From the NCBI RefSeq assembly GCF_001269385.1, contig NZ_CXOO01000014.1:237223-301222 (forward strand): a stretch of 64,000 nt of DNA, given 5' to 3'. This document shows positions 25,080-34,510 of this stretch, piece after piece. The notes below the pieces were generated by a model. The model was not told the DNA's origin, made no database searches, and saw only the letters and a list, made by a program, of their open reading frames with translations. Position 1 is the stretch's first letter, and each line of letters starts with the position of its first letter. Source of the stretch: Limnohabitans sp. DM1 (GTDB lineage: Bacteria > Pseudomonadota > Gammaproteobacteria > Burkholderiales > Burkholderiaceae_C). A program made the translations under genes and the position numbers.

Positions 25080-26549
25080 TCAGCGAGGGATCAGGAACAC
25101 GGTTTTTTCGCGCAGATGCCCCACGGACGAAGCGGCAGAAGGGCCTGAAGACTTGCGCGCCTCAATGTGGAACTGAATCGGGTGAGAGCCGGAAGCCACC
25201 GCATCGTAGGGCACTTGCAATTGCACCGAAACCCAGCGCGATTCAGTGGCATTGACTTGTACCTCGGGCTCACTGGCCAAGACCAACCCGGGCAAGCCAT
25301 CAACTGTCAACCGGAAAGTCAGAGCTTCCTCGGCCGCGTTCATGATTTGCACGCGGTACACGTTCTCAATCTTGCCGCCCGCCACGATGCGCGCCAGGGT
25401 GGCGCGGTCGCGCTCGATGTCCACCTTGAACGGTTCGCGCAGCCACAAAGACACGCCAACGCCAATGATGATGGCCCAGAGCACTGCGGTGTAGACCAAC
25501 ACCCGGGGTCGGAAAATGCGCCGCAGCGTTTGCGCCCAAGTCCAACCCTTGTCTATGGCGTTTTGCGTCGAAAACTTGATCAGGCCGCGTTCGTAACCGA
25601 CCTTGTCCATCACGTTGTCGCACACGTCCACGCAAGCACCGCAGCCGATGCATTCGTACTGCAAGCCTTTGCGGATGTCGATGCCGGTGGGGCACACCTG
25701 CACACACAAGGTGCAGTCCACACAAGCTCCAAGCCCCAAAGCTTTGGGGTCTGCTTTTTTGGAGCGGGCACCCCGAGGCTCACCTCGCGCTTCGTCGTAG
25801 GTGACGATCAGGGTGTCCTTGTCAAACATGGCGCTCTGAAAGCGCGCATACGGGCACATGTATTTGCACACCTGCTCGCGCATGAAACCCGCATTGCCAT
25901 AGGTGGCCAAGCTGTAAAACAGAATCCAGAAAATTTCCCAAGGGCCAAAACCCAAAGACAGTATCGACGCCGTCAACTCGCGTATTGGCGTGAAGTAACC
26001 GACAAAGCTGAAGCCCGTCCAAAGCGACAACACGATCCATGCGAGTTGCTTGCCGGTTTTTCGCCAAGCCTTGTTCAGGCTCATCGGCGCATCGTCCAGG
26101 CGCATGCGGGCAGATCGGTCGCCCTCAAACTGGCGTTCGATCCAGATGAAAATTTCTGTGTAGACGGTTTGTGGACAGGCAAAGCCGCACCACAAACGCC
26201 CGGCGACTGCCGTGAACAGAAACAGCGACAGCGCCGAGATGACCAGCAAGGCCGTCAGGTAAATGAAGTCCTGCGGATAAAGGACGAGGCCAAAGATGTA
26301 GAACCTGCGGGCCCCCAAGTCGAACAGCACCGCCTGCCGCTGCCCCCACTCCAGCCAAGGCAGGCCGTAAAAAACCAGCTGCGTGATCACCACCATGAGC
26401 CAACGCCATTGGGCAAACACGCCCTGAACACTGCGGGGGTAGATTTTTTGGTGCGCCTGGTACAGCGACACCAATTCCACATCACCCTCGGCCGGGACAG
26501 GGGTGATCGGGATCACGCTGCGAGAGGGACGATCTTCGGGGGTGGACAA
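25080..26549 (-). CDS. ccoG: Cytochrome oxidase maturation ferredoxin-like protein CcoG
   Basis: A 489-residue CcoG/RdxA/FixG membrane protein with about five hydrophobic segments and two bacterial-ferredoxin [4Fe-4S] motifs, CVDCTLCVQVCP and CIGCGACVDVCD. The LWCGFACPQTVYTEIF segment and a C-terminal Ig-like FixG domain are also typical. CcoG is thought to reduce copper during cbb3 oxidase assembly. The only start that keeps the conserved N-terminal segment (LYQAHQKIYPRSVQG) is a TTG at 26549, with AAGG about 9 nt upstream. It lies between ccoP and the FixH-like gene. Confidence 0.93.
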   Translation of the reverse strand: MSTPEDRPSRSVIPITPVPAEGDVELVSLYQAHQKIYPRSVQGVFAQWRWLMVVITQLVFYGLPWLEWGQRQAVLFDLGARRFYIFGLVLYPQDFIYLTALLVISALSLFLFTAVAGRLWCGFACPQTVYTEIFIWIERQFEGDRSARMRLDDAPMSLNKAWRKTGKQLAWIVLSLWTGFSFVGYFTPIRELTASILSLGFGPWEIFWILFYSLATYGNAGFMREQVCKYMCPYARFQSAMFDKDTLIVTYDEARGEPRGARSKKADPKALGLGACVDCTLCVQVCPTGIDIRKGLQYECIGCGACVDVCDNVMDKVGYERGLIKFSTQNAIDKGWTWAQTLRRIFRPRVLVYTAVLWAIIIGVGVSLWLREPFKVDIERDRATLARIVAGGKIENVYRVQIMNAAEEALTFRLTVDGLPGLVLASEPEVQVNATESRWVSVQLQVPYDAVASGSHPIQFHIEARKSSGPSAASSVGHLREKTVFLIPR

Positions 26550-26606
26550 AACGCAGACCTTGTTTCGAATCCTGCAGCAAGTCCAGCCTGCTGCAGGGGG
26601 TTGACA

Positions 26607-27539
26607 TCACTTGGCAGGACCGACTGCAGCGCTGGCCACAGCGTTGTTGGACAGACCCCAGACATACGAAGCGAGCACATGGATTTGGCCCTCGGTCAGC
26701 TTGGCTGCCTGTGCGGGCATCTGGTTGAGCTTGCCGTTGTTGATGATGTTCACGATGGCGTTCTCACCCCAGCCGTGCAACCAGATGTCGTCGGTCAGGT
26801 TGGGCGCGCCCATGGCGTGGTTGCCTTTGCCGTCCATGCCGTGGCAAGCTGCGCAGGCGCCGAACTTGGATTTGCCCAGCGATGCACGCAAGGAGTCGTG
26901 CGGGCTGCCCGATAGGCTCAGCACATAGTGCGCCACGTTGCGCACGTCTTCCGGCGTGCCCACTGCGGCGGCCATGGGTGGCATGTTGCCGGCGCGGCCT
27001 TGCACCAAGGTGGTTTTGATCGCATCGGGCGTGCCACCATACAACCAATCGGCATCGGCCAGGTTGGGGAAGCCTTTGCTGCCGCGCGCGTCAGAGCCAT
27101 GGCACTGGGCGCAGTTGTTCATGAACAAGCGGTCACCTATGGCCAGGGCCTGCGGGTCCTTGGACACTTGCTCGGGCGGCATGCCCGAAAACTTGGCGTA
27201 CAAGGGGGCCACCTCGGCATTGCCTTTGGCCACTTCGGCCTCGTACTGACCAGCCGAAGACCAGCCAAATTTGCCTGCGAAGCTGCCGGCACCGGGGTAC
27301 ATGGCCAAGTAAACGAAGGCAAAAATGATGGTGATGACAAACAAGCCCACCCACCAGCGTGGCAGCGGGTTGTTCATCTCGCGCAGGTCGCCGTCCCAAA
27401 CATGGCCCGTGGTGTTGTCATTGGCAGTCATGGCCTTGGCCTTGCCGCTGAACCACAGCAAGAGCAAACAGGCGATGATGCTGACCAGCGTGATGCCGGC
27501 CACGTACAGGTGCCAGAAATTGCTGATGAAGTCACTCAT
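26607..27539 (-). CDS. ccoP: cbb3-type cytochrome c oxidase subunit III, dihaem
   Basis: A 310-residue membrane-anchored dihaem cytochrome c. N-terminal membrane segments at about residues 9-30 and 62-81 hold it in the inner membrane. The two haem-binding motifs are CAQCH (C143, C146, H147) and CAACH (C229, C232, H233), with candidate Met ligands in NMPPMAA and QMPAQ. It passes electrons from soluble cytochrome c to CcoO and CcoN. The length matches CcoP and it follows ccoQ in the canonical ccoNOQP order. Confidence 0.96.
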   Translation of the reverse strand: MSDFISNFWHLYVAGITLVSIIACLLLLWFSGKAKAMTANDNTTGHVWDGDLREMNNPLPRWWVGLFVITIIFAFVYLAMYPGAGSFAGKFGWSSAGQYEAEVAKGNAEVAPLYAKFSGMPPEQVSKDPQALAIGDRLFMNNCAQCHGSDARGSKGFPNLADADWLYGGTPDAIKTTLVQGRAGNMPPMAAAVGTPEDVRNVAHYVLSLSGSPHDSLRASLGKSKFGACAACHGMDGKGNHAMGAPNLTDDIWLHGWGENAIVNIINNGKLNQMPAQAAKLTEGQIHVLASYVWGLSNNAVASAAVGPAK

Positions 27540-27578
27540 GGAGATTCCTTGGTATCTTTTGAAGTTCTGGAGGACGGC

Positions 27579-27719
27579 TCAATCGTCCTGACGAAACGGC
27601 AGTTGCGCCGCCTCGTCAAAATCGGCCTGGTTGCGCCGCGACCAGGCCCACACCACGATGCCGACAAAGCAGCAAAAGGCGAGCAAGGTCACGACAGAGC
27701 GCATGGTGTTGATGTCCAT
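27579..27719 (-). CDS. ccoQ: cbb3-type oxidase small subunit CcoQ
   Basis: A 46-residue protein with one membrane helix (about residues 8-26, TLLAFCCFVGIVVWAW) followed by a polar tail RRNQADFDEAAQLPFRQDD typical of CcoQ. It lies between ccoO (9 bp gap) and ccoP in the expected position. CcoQ stabilises the interaction of CcoP with the core complex. Confidence 0.92.
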   Translation of the reverse strand: MDINTMRSVVTLLAFCCFVGIVVWAWSRRNQADFDEAAQLPFRQDD

Positions 27720-27728
27720 GGCGATTCC

Positions 27729-28355
27729 TTATTTGCGGTGGGTGCCCAGCACCTGCAGGTAGGCGATGACGGCGTCCAGCTCGGTCTTGTCTTTCACCGC
27801 TTCAGGTGCTTTGGCAATTTCCTCGTCGGTGTACGGGGCACCTAAAGTGCGCAAGCCGTTCATATGGGCCTGGATGGAGGCAGCACTGGCAGGTGTTTTC
27901 TCCAGCCAAGGGTAAGCGGGCATGTTGGACTCGGGCACCAGGTCACGCGGATTGGTCAGGTGGATGCGGTGCCATTCGTCGCTGTAGCGGCCGCCCACAC
28001 GGGCCAGATCGGGACCCGTGCGCTTGGAGCCCCATTGGAAGGGACGGTCGTAGACGAATTCACCCGCCAGCGAGTAAGAGCCGTAACGCAAGGTCTCTGC
28101 GCGGAAGGGGCGAATCATTTGCGAGTGGCAGTTGTAGCAGCCCTCGCGAACATACACATCGCGCCCCACCACTTGCAGCGCGGTGTAGGGCTTGAGGCCC
28201 GGCACCGGCTCGGTGGTCGATTTCTGGAAGAACAGGGGCAGGATTTCAACCATGCCACCCACCAACAGAACCACCAGGATCAGCACGATCATCAGGAAGT
28301 TGTTGGTCTCGACTTTCTCGTGCGACAAGCCGCCTGTTTTTTGGTTTTGAACCAT
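27729..28355 (-). CDS. ccoO: cbb3-type cytochrome c oxidase subunit II, monohaem
   Basis: A 208-residue membrane-anchored monohaem cytochrome c. One N-terminal helix (about residues 20-40) is followed by the haem motif CYNCH (C73, C76, H77) in the conserved context [17 protein letters not shown]. The ATG at 28355 has a strong Shine-Dalgarno (GAGGAGA). It lies 13 bp after ccoN. It receives electrons from CcoP and hands them to CcoN. Confidence 0.96.
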   Translation of the reverse strand: MVQNQKTGGLSHEKVETNNFLMIVLILVVLLVGGMVEILPLFFQKSTTEPVPGLKPYTALQVVGRDVYVREGCYNCHSQMIRPFRAETLRYGSYSLAGEFVYDRPFQWGSKRTGPDLARVGGRYSDEWHRIHLTNPRDLVPESNMPAYPWLEKTPASAASIQAHMNGLRTLGAPYTDEEIAKAPEAVKDKTELDAVIAYLQVLGTHRK

Positions 28356-28368
28356 GTTTGATTTCTCC

Positions 28369-29808
28369 TCAGGCGTGTGCAAGTTCGAGGGTGGGGATGC
28401 GGACTTCAACCGAACGCCCCTGAGTCACCGTCTTGAAGGTGTTCCACAGCATGATCAGCATGCCCATGAAATACAGCAAACCACCGAGCAACCGCAACAC
28501 ATAGAAGGGGTACGTGGCTTTGACCGATTCAACAAAGGTGTAGGTCAGGGTGCCGTCGGCATTGATGGCGCGCCACATCAGGCCTTGCATCACACCGGCA
28601 ATCCACATCGCTGCGATGTAGATCACGATGCCGATGGTGGCCGTCCAGAAGTGGATTTCGATGGCCTTGACGCTGTACATCTGCTTTTGGCCAAAGAGGC
28701 GGGGAATCAGGTAATACATGGAGCCCATGGTCACCAGACCCACCCAACCCAGAGCACCTGAGTGCACATGGCCCACGGTCCAGTCGGTGTAGTGGCTCAG
28801 GGCGTTGACGGTTTTGATGGACATCATCGGACCTTCGAAGGTCGACATGCCGTAGAAAGACAGGGAGACGATCAGGAAACGCAGGATCGGGTCGTCACGC
28901 AGTTTGTGCCAAGCGCCCGACAAGGTCATGATGCCGTTGATCATGCCGCCCCAGCTGGGGGCCAGCAAGATGAGCGAGAAGACCATACCCACGGACTGCG
29001 TCCAGTCGGGCAAAGCGGTGTAGTGCAGGTGGTGAGGGCCGGCCCACATGTAGGTGAAGATCAACGCCCAAAAGTGCACGATCGACAGGCGGTACGAGTA
29101 CACAGGCCGCTCGGCTTGCTTGGGGATGAAGTAATACATCATGCCCAGGAAGCCCGCCGTGAGGAAGAAGCCCACCGCGTTGTGACCGTACCACCACTGC
29201 ACCATCGCGTCTTGCACGCCCGCATAGGCCGAGTACGACTTCATCATGCCCACAGGCAGGGCCGCGCTGTTGACGATGTGCAGCAATGCCACGGCGATGA
29301 TGAAGGCGCCAAAGAACCAGTTGGCCACGTAAATGTGACGCACCTTGCGCGTGCCCACGGTGCCAAAGAACACCACGGCAAACGCCACCCAAACCAAGGT
29401 GATCAGGATGTCAATCGGCCATTCGAGTTCGGCGTATTCCTTGCCGCTGGTGAAACCCAAAGGCAAAGAGATGGCCGCCAAGACGATGACCAATTGCCAG
29501 CCCCAGAAGGTGAAAGCGGCCAGCTTGTCGCTGATCAGGCGCACGTTGCAGGTGCGCTGCACCACGTAATAAGCGGCGGCAAACAAGCCGCAACCCCCGA
29601 ACGCGAAAATCACCGCGTTGGTGTGCAAGGGCCGCAAACGGCCATAGCTGAGCCAGGAAATGCCGAAGTTCAGCGCCGGCCAAGTCAGCTGGGCTGCGAT
29701 GATCACGCCGACCAGCATGCCCACCACACCCCAGACCACCGTCATGATGGCGAACTGCCTGACAACCTTGTCGTTGTAGGACGTCGCCTGCATATTGGCA
29801 AATTTCAT
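28369..29808 (-). CDS. ccoN: cbb3-type cytochrome c oxidase catalytic subunit I
   Basis: A 479-residue haem-copper oxidase subunit with about twelve membrane helices. Recognisable segments include [15 protein letters not shown] (low-spin haem His), [26 protein letters not shown] (CuB His region), [20 protein letters not shown] (CuB His pair) and [16 protein letters not shown] (high-spin haem region). It reduces oxygen to water with high affinity and pumps protons. The ATG at 29808 has AGAGG upstream; a GTG two codons earlier is possible. A perfect FNR palindrome is centred 67 bp before the start codon. Confidence 0.97.
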   Translation of the reverse strand: MKFANMQATSYNDKVVRQFAIMTVVWGVVGMLVGVIIAAQLTWPALNFGISWLSYGRLRPLHTNAVIFAFGGCGLFAAAYYVVQRTCNVRLISDKLAAFTFWGWQLVIVLAAISLPLGFTSGKEYAELEWPIDILITLVWVAFAVVFFGTVGTRKVRHIYVANWFFGAFIIAVALLHIVNSAALPVGMMKSYSAYAGVQDAMVQWWYGHNAVGFFLTAGFLGMMYYFIPKQAERPVYSYRLSIVHFWALIFTYMWAGPHHLHYTALPDWTQSVGMVFSLILLAPSWGGMINGIMTLSGAWHKLRDDPILRFLIVSLSFYGMSTFEGPMMSIKTVNALSHYTDWTVGHVHSGALGWVGLVTMGSMYYLIPRLFGQKQMYSVKAIEIHFWTATIGIVIYIAAMWIAGVMQGLMWRAINADGTLTYTFVESVKATYPFYVLRLLGGLLYFMGMLIMLWNTFKTVTQGRSVEVRIPTLELAHA

Positions 29809-29868
29809 TTTCACCTCTTGTTTTTAAAAGCTACCAGGGCAGTTTGCCCGGGTGTACACCGTGGACAC

Positions 29869-29882
29869 TTGATCAAAATCAA
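29869..29882. promoter_or_regulatory. FNR-type binding site upstream of ccoN
   Basis: TTGATCAAAATCAA matches the consensus TTGAT-N4-ATCAA exactly and overlaps the 3' end of ccoS. A class II site would place the ccoN transcription start near 29834, with a leader of about 26 nt. Confidence 0.85.
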
Positions 29883-30016
29883 TCGTCACGCAAAATTCGC
29901 TCACCTTCGGCCTCGATGTCTTCAAATTGACCACGGTCAATCGCCCACCACAGGCCCGCCAGGATGAAAAACACCAAGGCCACCGACAAAGGAATCAGCA
30001 AATAAAGAATGTCCAT
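29879..30016 (-). CDS. ccoS: cbb3-type oxidase assembly protein CcoS
   Basis: A 45-residue protein beginning MDILYLLIPLSVALVFFILA, one membrane helix, followed by GLWWAIDRGQFEDIEAEGER, the hallmark CcoS sequence. It is needed for cofactor insertion into the oxidase. It lies between ccoI (9 bp gap) and ccoN; its last bases are part of the FNR site of ccoN. Confidence 0.93.
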   Translation of the reverse strand: MDILYLLIPLSVALVFFILAGLWWAIDRGQFEDIEAEGERILRDD

Positions 30017-30025
30017 GCTGTTTTC

Positions 30026-32422
30026 TCAAACGGGTTGAAGGACCAGCGCCTGCTGCTGAAGCGACTCGGGCAAGGCCTGCGACAGGCGCAAAGCATTGAG
30101 CACCACCAGCAAGGAGCTGAGCGCCATGCCTAAGCCCGCAGCCCAGGCGGGCAGCCAGCCCGTCAAGGCCAGCGGCACACAAGCGGCGTTGTAGGCCGCC
30201 GACCACCACAGGTTTTGCCGCACGATGCGCATCGTCTGGCGGCTGCGCTGCACCGTGCTGACCAGCACCTCGAGTTGGCCACCCATCAATACAAAATCGG
30301 ATTTGGACTGCGCCAGCGGCACGGCCTGGCCCAGCGCGAAGGACACATCGGCCCCGGCGAGCACCGGCCCATCGTTCAGGCCATCGCCCACCATGGCCAC
30401 TTTGTGTCCCTGGGCCTGCAAGGCCTGCAGGGCATGCAATTTGTGCTGGGGGCTGCAGCCGCCTTGCGCATCGGCAATGCCCACAGCCTGCGCCACCTGG
30501 GCCACCGCAGCGGGGCCGTCGCCCGACAACACCTTCAGGGTCAAACCCATGTGTGCCAAGGCACGCACCACACCCGCCGCCTCGGGGCGCACTTGCTCAG
30601 CCAACTCAAAGCTGGCCAGCCAACCCGACGCATCGGCGAGACTCACCTGCAGGTGGTGCCCGGCGCGTGCCGGGGCCGCGCAAAAAGCGGCCGAGCCCAA
30701 TCGCAAAGTTTGTGCGGCTTGGCCTGGCCGCGTCAACGCGCCTTGCACCCCCTGCCCTGCCAGCTCACTCACATCCTGCGCAGCCAGTGCCTCCAAGGCT
30801 TGCAAACGCCCGGTGGCTTCGGCGCGGCGCCGGGCCTCGGACCACAGAGCCCGTGAGACCGGGTGCAAGGAATGCCGCGCGAGACTGCCTGCCCAGTCCA
30901 GGGCCTGGGCCGCACTCACACCATCGCGGGTATGGATGCGGGCCACTTCAAAAGCATCGCGCGTGAGAGTGCCGGTCTTGTCAAAAATCACCGTGTCAAT
31001 GAGCGCCAGGTTTTGCAGGGCACTCAAGCGCCGCACCAGCACACCACTGCGCGCCAACGCCCCGGCCGTGGCCAACATGGCGGCAGGCGTGGCCAGCGAC
31101 AAAGCGCAAGGACAGGTCACGATCAGCACGGCCACCGCCACCATCACAGCGTGGGCGGGGTCGGTGGGCCACCAGTAAATGGCCGAAGCCAGCGAGGCCA
31201 GCATCACCGCCACCAAAAAGGGCTTGGCCCAGCGGTCCACCAGCTGCGCCATGGCGGGCTTGGAGACCGAGGCGCTCTCCATCAAGGCCACGATTTGCGC
31301 ATAGCGCGTGGCCGCGCCAACCTGCTCGATCTGCACCTGCAGCGTGCCGCTCAGGTTGTGGCTGCCTGCAATCACGCGGTCACCCACGCGCCGCGCCAGC
31401 GGGCGCGATTCACCCGTGAGCAAGGCTTCGTCCACTTGGGTCTGGCCAGCCAGCACCAAGCCATCGCCTGCAAAAGCCTCGCCGGGCAATACCTCGATCA
31501 CATCACCCACCTGCAAGCGGCGAATGGACATGAGCGCCCAGCTGCCATCGGCCTGGCGCTTGCGCACGCTGTCAGGCAGCCGGTTGAGCACGGCCTCCAG
31601 CGCCCCGGCCGTGCGGTCGCGCATGCGCAACTCCAGCCAGCGGCCCGTGAGCAAAAAGAACACGAACATGGTGAACGAGTCAAAAAACACCTCGGCACCG
31701 AACGCCCCCTGCGGCTCGAAAGTGCCCAGCGTGCTCACCACAAAAGTCGCGACCATGCCCAAGGCCACGGGCAAGTCCATGCTGATCTGGCGCTCACGCA
31801 GATCGCGCCAGGCGTTGTTCAAGAATGGCGTGCAGGAGAAAAACATCACCGGCAAAGACAACACCCACGACGCCCAGCGCAGCAGATGCATGGCTTCGTC
31901 CGAGATGTCACCCGGCTGCGTGAGGTACGTCGGTGTGGCGTACATCATGACTTGCATCATGCACATGGCCGCCACCGCCCAGCGCCAAACCATGCGCCGA
32001 GCCTCTTCGCGCCTGCGCGCATGGGCATGGGCATCGTTGGCGGGCAAGGCTTTGTAACCATGGCGCTCGACCGAGCGCATCCATTCAGAGGGGCGCGTGA
32101 GCTCAGGCGACCAGACGATCTGGCCTCGGTGGCTGGCACCGCTGATTTGCACCGACTGCACGCCGGGCACGGCCCGCAAAGCATCTTCCAAAGTGATGGC
32201 GCAGGCCGCGCAATGCATGCCCTCGAACACCACACTGGAGCGCCAGCAGCCCGACTCGGTTTTTTCGGGCTGGCTGAACGCCGCCCACTCCTCGGGTGCG
32301 TCGAGCAGTTCCAGCCGCTGCTGCGGGGCGTCGCGCTCGACAGATGACAACGCCAGTGCCACCGATTCCACCGCTGGATCGGGGGCAGATGTCAGGCCGG
32401 GCAAAACATTGACTTGGGTCAT
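30026..32422 (-). CDS. ccoI: Copper-translocating P-type ATPase for cbb3 oxidase (CcoI/FixI)
   Basis: A 798-residue P1B ATPase. An N-terminal metal-binding motif is present (MHCAAC, C71 and C74). Further on are the TGES actuator motif near residue 336, the membrane copper motif CPC (437-439), the phosphorylation site DKTGTLT (D481) and GDGLNDGP near the end. CcoI supplies copper for the binuclear centre of the cbb3 oxidase. Position next to ccoS and ccoN separates it from general copper exporters. An FNR palindrome is centred only 41 bp upstream of its ATG, shared with the divergent stress-protein gene. Confidence 0.95.
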   Translation of the reverse strand: MTQVNVLPGLTSAPDPAVESVALALSSVERDAPQQRLELLDAPEEWAAFSQPEKTESGCWRSSVVFEGMHCAACAITLEDALRAVPGVQSVQISGASHRGQIVWSPELTRPSEWMRSVERHGYKALPANDAHAHARRREEARRMVWRWAVAAMCMMQVMMYATPTYLTQPGDISDEAMHLLRWASWVLSLPVMFFSCTPFLNNAWRDLRERQISMDLPVALGMVATFVVSTLGTFEPQGAFGAEVFFDSFTMFVFFLLTGRWLELRMRDRTAGALEAVLNRLPDSVRKRQADGSWALMSIRRLQVGDVIEVLPGEAFAGDGLVLAGQTQVDEALLTGESRPLARRVGDRVIAGSHNLSGTLQVQIEQVGAATRYAQIVALMESASVSKPAMAQLVDRWAKPFLVAVMLASLASAIYWWPTDPAHAVMVAVAVLIVTCPCALSLATPAAMLATAGALARSGVLVRRLSALQNLALIDTVIFDKTGTLTRDAFEVARIHTRDGVSAAQALDWAGSLARHSLHPVSRALWSEARRRAEATGRLQALEALAAQDVSELAGQGVQGALTRPGQAAQTLRLGSAAFCAAPARAGHHLQVSLADASGWLASFELAEQVRPEAAGVVRALAHMGLTLKVLSGDGPAAVAQVAQAVGIADAQGGCSPQHKLHALQALQAQGHKVAMVGDGLNDGPVLAGADVSFALGQAVPLAQSKSDFVLMGGQLEVLVSTVQRSRQTMRIVRQNLWWSAAYNAACVPLALTGWLPAWAAGLGMALSSLLVVLNALRLSQALPESLQQQALVLQPV

Positions 32423-32456
32423 GTTTCGAAGATACGACAGCCCGCCCGATCAAAGC

Positions 32457-32470
32457 TTGATGTACATCAA
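32457..32470. promoter_or_regulatory. FNR-type binding site between ccoI and uspA-like gene
   Basis: TTGATGTACATCAA is a perfect 14-bp FNR palindrome and is centred 66 bp before the stress-protein ATG and 41 bp before the ccoI ATG. For the stress-protein gene a TAAGCT -10-like hexamer (32493-32498) sits at the distance expected for class II activation. Confidence 0.85.
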
Positions 32471-32529
32471 GCGCGCCCGTTTGCCGCTCTTTTAAGCTGG
32501 GTTTTTGTCATTTTCAACAGGAGCACCTC

Positions 32530-32973
32530 ATGTACAAACGCATCCTTGTGGCCACCGATGGCTCCACCTTGTCCAAAAAAGCGGTGGCCAGCGCCATCGA
32601 ACTGGCCGCCACATGCGGCGCAGAGCTGATTGCCGTCAAGGTGGTGCCGCGCTACCCGCAGGCGTACTTTGAAGGCAGCATCCCCCTGTCGGGCGAAGAG
32701 ATCTCGCGCGTGGAAGCCCAATGGACCGAAGCGGCTCGGGTTCAGTTGGCCACGGTCGAAAAGAACGCCAAAGCCAAAGCCGTCAGCACCAAAGCCATCA
32801 CCGTCAAATCGGATGTGGTCTCGGACGCCATCATTGCGGCAGCCAAAAAGCACAAAGCCGACCTGATCGTCATGGCCTCGCACGGCCGCAAAGGCATCAA
32901 ACGCCTGCTGCTGGGCAGCGAAACCCAACAAGTGCTGACGCACTCACACATCCCGGTGCTGGTGCTGCGCTGA
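32530..32973 (+). CDS. Universal stress protein (UspA family)
   Basis: A 147-residue single-domain universal stress protein. It begins YKRILVATDGSTLSKKA with the usual Asp, and ends with an ATP-binding-type motif (GRKGIKRLLLGSETQQVL, then HIPVLVLR). The ATG has CAGGAG at good spacing. The FNR palindrome in the shared intergenic region suggests induction at low oxygen, as seen for some Usp proteins. It diverges from ccoI. Confidence 0.9.
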   Translation: MYKRILVATDGSTLSKKAVASAIELAATCGAELIAVKVVPRYPQAYFEGSIPLSGEEISRVEAQWTEAARVQLATVEKNAKAKAVSTKAITVKSDVVSDAIIAAAKKHKADLIVMASHGRKGIKRLLLGSETQQVLTHSHIPVLVLR

Positions 32974-33118
32974 TGGGCACCTGAGGGTACGCCAGGCCGC
33001 GTGGTCCGTGCGCGGTGGCGATGCGGCGCAGCGAGTGGGCACGCCAGCTGATGGTCAAATGGATTCACAAAGAAGAAATTAACTAAAATGAATTCACTTC
33101 AACCCATCCCCTCGGCCC

Positions 33119-34441
33119 ATGCGCACACTCTTCAGGCGACGCCTCAGCACCGACCGACCCAGTCCCAGCCACCCTTGCCCACTTTGGAAAAAGGCCTTGG
33201 GCATGGTTTTGCTCATCGCCTCAGGACTGGGCGCGGGCACAGCGCAAGCCCAGGCGCTGACCATCGAGAGCTGGCGCAAAGACGATCAGATTTTCTGGGA
33301 CAAGGTTCTGATTCCGGCCTTTCAGCGTCGGCACCCTGAAATCAAGTTGCAATTCAAACCCGAGGAGCCACTGGCCTACGATTCGCGGCTGGAAGCACGG
33401 CTGTCCACCCGGCGCGCAGGCGACCTGATTTTTTGCAGACCCTTTGACGCCAGCGTGCGCATGCAGGCCAAGGGTTACCTGCTGCCCCTGAAGGAAGAGG
33501 CCCTCCGAAATTTCAACCCCCAGGCTCGCCGGGCCTGGACCACCGACGACGGCAGCACCACTTACTGCCTGCCTGTGGCCTATGTGATGCATGGCCTGTT
33601 CTACAACAAGAAAATCCTGCGCGACCTCCAACTCGATCCACCCAAGACCTGGGAACAGTTCTACCAATTGCTCAGCCAAGTGGCCGCCAAAAAGACGGTG
33701 ACGCCGCTGGCGCTGGGCACCGCCGACATGTGGGAATCGACCCAAGTGGTGTTTACCGGATTAGGGCCCAACTTTTGGGAAGGTGAAAAGGCCCGGCAAG
33801 GGCTGATGGAGGGCACTGTCAAATTCACCGACCCGGGCTTTCTCAAGGCCTGGGACATGATGGCCCGGCTCAAGCCCTACATGCACCCCGAGCAAAACAG
33901 CATGTCCAACGGTGACATCCAGCTGCTGTTTGCCACGGGCAACGCAGCGGTCTACCCCTCAGGCTCCTGGGACATCGACTTTTTGCGCAGCACCAGCTTC
34001 GCTTACAAAAAACCCATCGATTTGGGTGTCTTCAAGCCCCCAGTTGAACAAGAAGGCCAGGCTTGCCACATCTCGGTGCACCCTGATTTCGGCATCGGGG
34101 TGAACAAAAACAGCCCGAACCAGGCTGCGGCGCTCAAGTTCATCGCTTGGCTGGGCACCGCCGATTTCGCCCAGTTGCTCACCGACACGCTGACCGGCTA
34201 CTTTCCTTTGGCGGACCACCCGGTCCAATTCAACGACCCCTTGGGTCAGGAGATGATGAGTTGGCGGCGCAGCTGTCAGGACACGATCCGCCTGAACGCC
34301 CAGAAAATCAACCGCGTCTGGCCCTCTATGGAAGAGGAGCTTTGGTACGCCAACGTGAAAGTGATCAACCAGGACATCAGCCCGGAACAAGCGGCTCAGC
34401 ACATCCAGAGCGTGCACGAGAAAAACGCTTACCTCAAATGA
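33119..34441 (+). CDS. Extracellular solute-binding protein, carbohydrate-type (family 1)
   Basis: A 440-residue periplasmic binding protein. After a basic N-terminus there is a signal segment (KALGMVLLIASGLGAGTAQAQ, cleavage near residue 46). The fold resembles sugar-type family 1 binding proteins: WRKDDQIFWDKVLIPAFQRR, GLFYNKKILRDLQLDPPKTW, then AAVYPSGSWDIDFL. No permease or ATPase gene adjoins it, so it must work with components encoded elsewhere, or be an orphan. The ligand is unknown. Confidence 0.82.
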   Translation: MRTLFRRRLSTDRPSPSHPCPLWKKALGMVLLIASGLGAGTAQAQALTIESWRKDDQIFWDKVLIPAFQRRHPEIKLQFKPEEPLAYDSRLEARLSTRRAGDLIFCRPFDASVRMQAKGYLLPLKEEALRNFNPQARRAWTTDDGSTTYCLPVAYVMHGLFYNKKILRDLQLDPPKTWEQFYQLLSQVAAKKTVTPLALGTADMWESTQVVFTGLGPNFWEGEKARQGLMEGTVKFTDPGFLKAWDMMARLKPYMHPEQNSMSNGDIQLLFATGNAAVYPSGSWDIDFLRSTSFAYKKPIDLGVFKPPVEQEGQACHISVHPDFGIGVNKNSPNQAAALKFIAWLGTADFAQLLTDTLTGYFPLADHPVQFNDPLGQEMMSWRRSCQDTIRLNAQKINRVWPSMEEELWYANVKVINQDISPEQAAQHIQSVHEKNAYLK

Positions 34442-34449
34442 TGCGCGCA

Positions 34450-34480
34450 CTCAAATGGCCGCAAGATGCGGTCATTTGAG
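34450..34480. terminator. Stem-loop between convergent genes
   Basis: CTCAAATG (34450-34457) pairs with CATTTGAG (34473-34480), and CCGCA with TGCGG inside, leaving a 3-nt loop. It lies 9 bp after the binding-protein stop and 30 bp from the stop of the convergent malonyl-CoA synthetase gene. A U-tract is missing on both sides. Confidence 0.45.
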
Positions 34481-34510
34481 GCACGGTGTGTCTTGGGCGG
34501 GTGAAACCCT

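Noticed and set aside
28762..29967. A plus-strand frame of about 400 codons over ccoN
   Set aside because: It is antisense to ccoN and has no known domain; the low-complexity His/Asp/Gln content is a codon-bias artefact.
33119..34441. Part of an operon with the downstream malonyl-CoA synthetase region
   Set aside because: The genes are convergent and separated by a stem-loop, so they are not co-transcribed.
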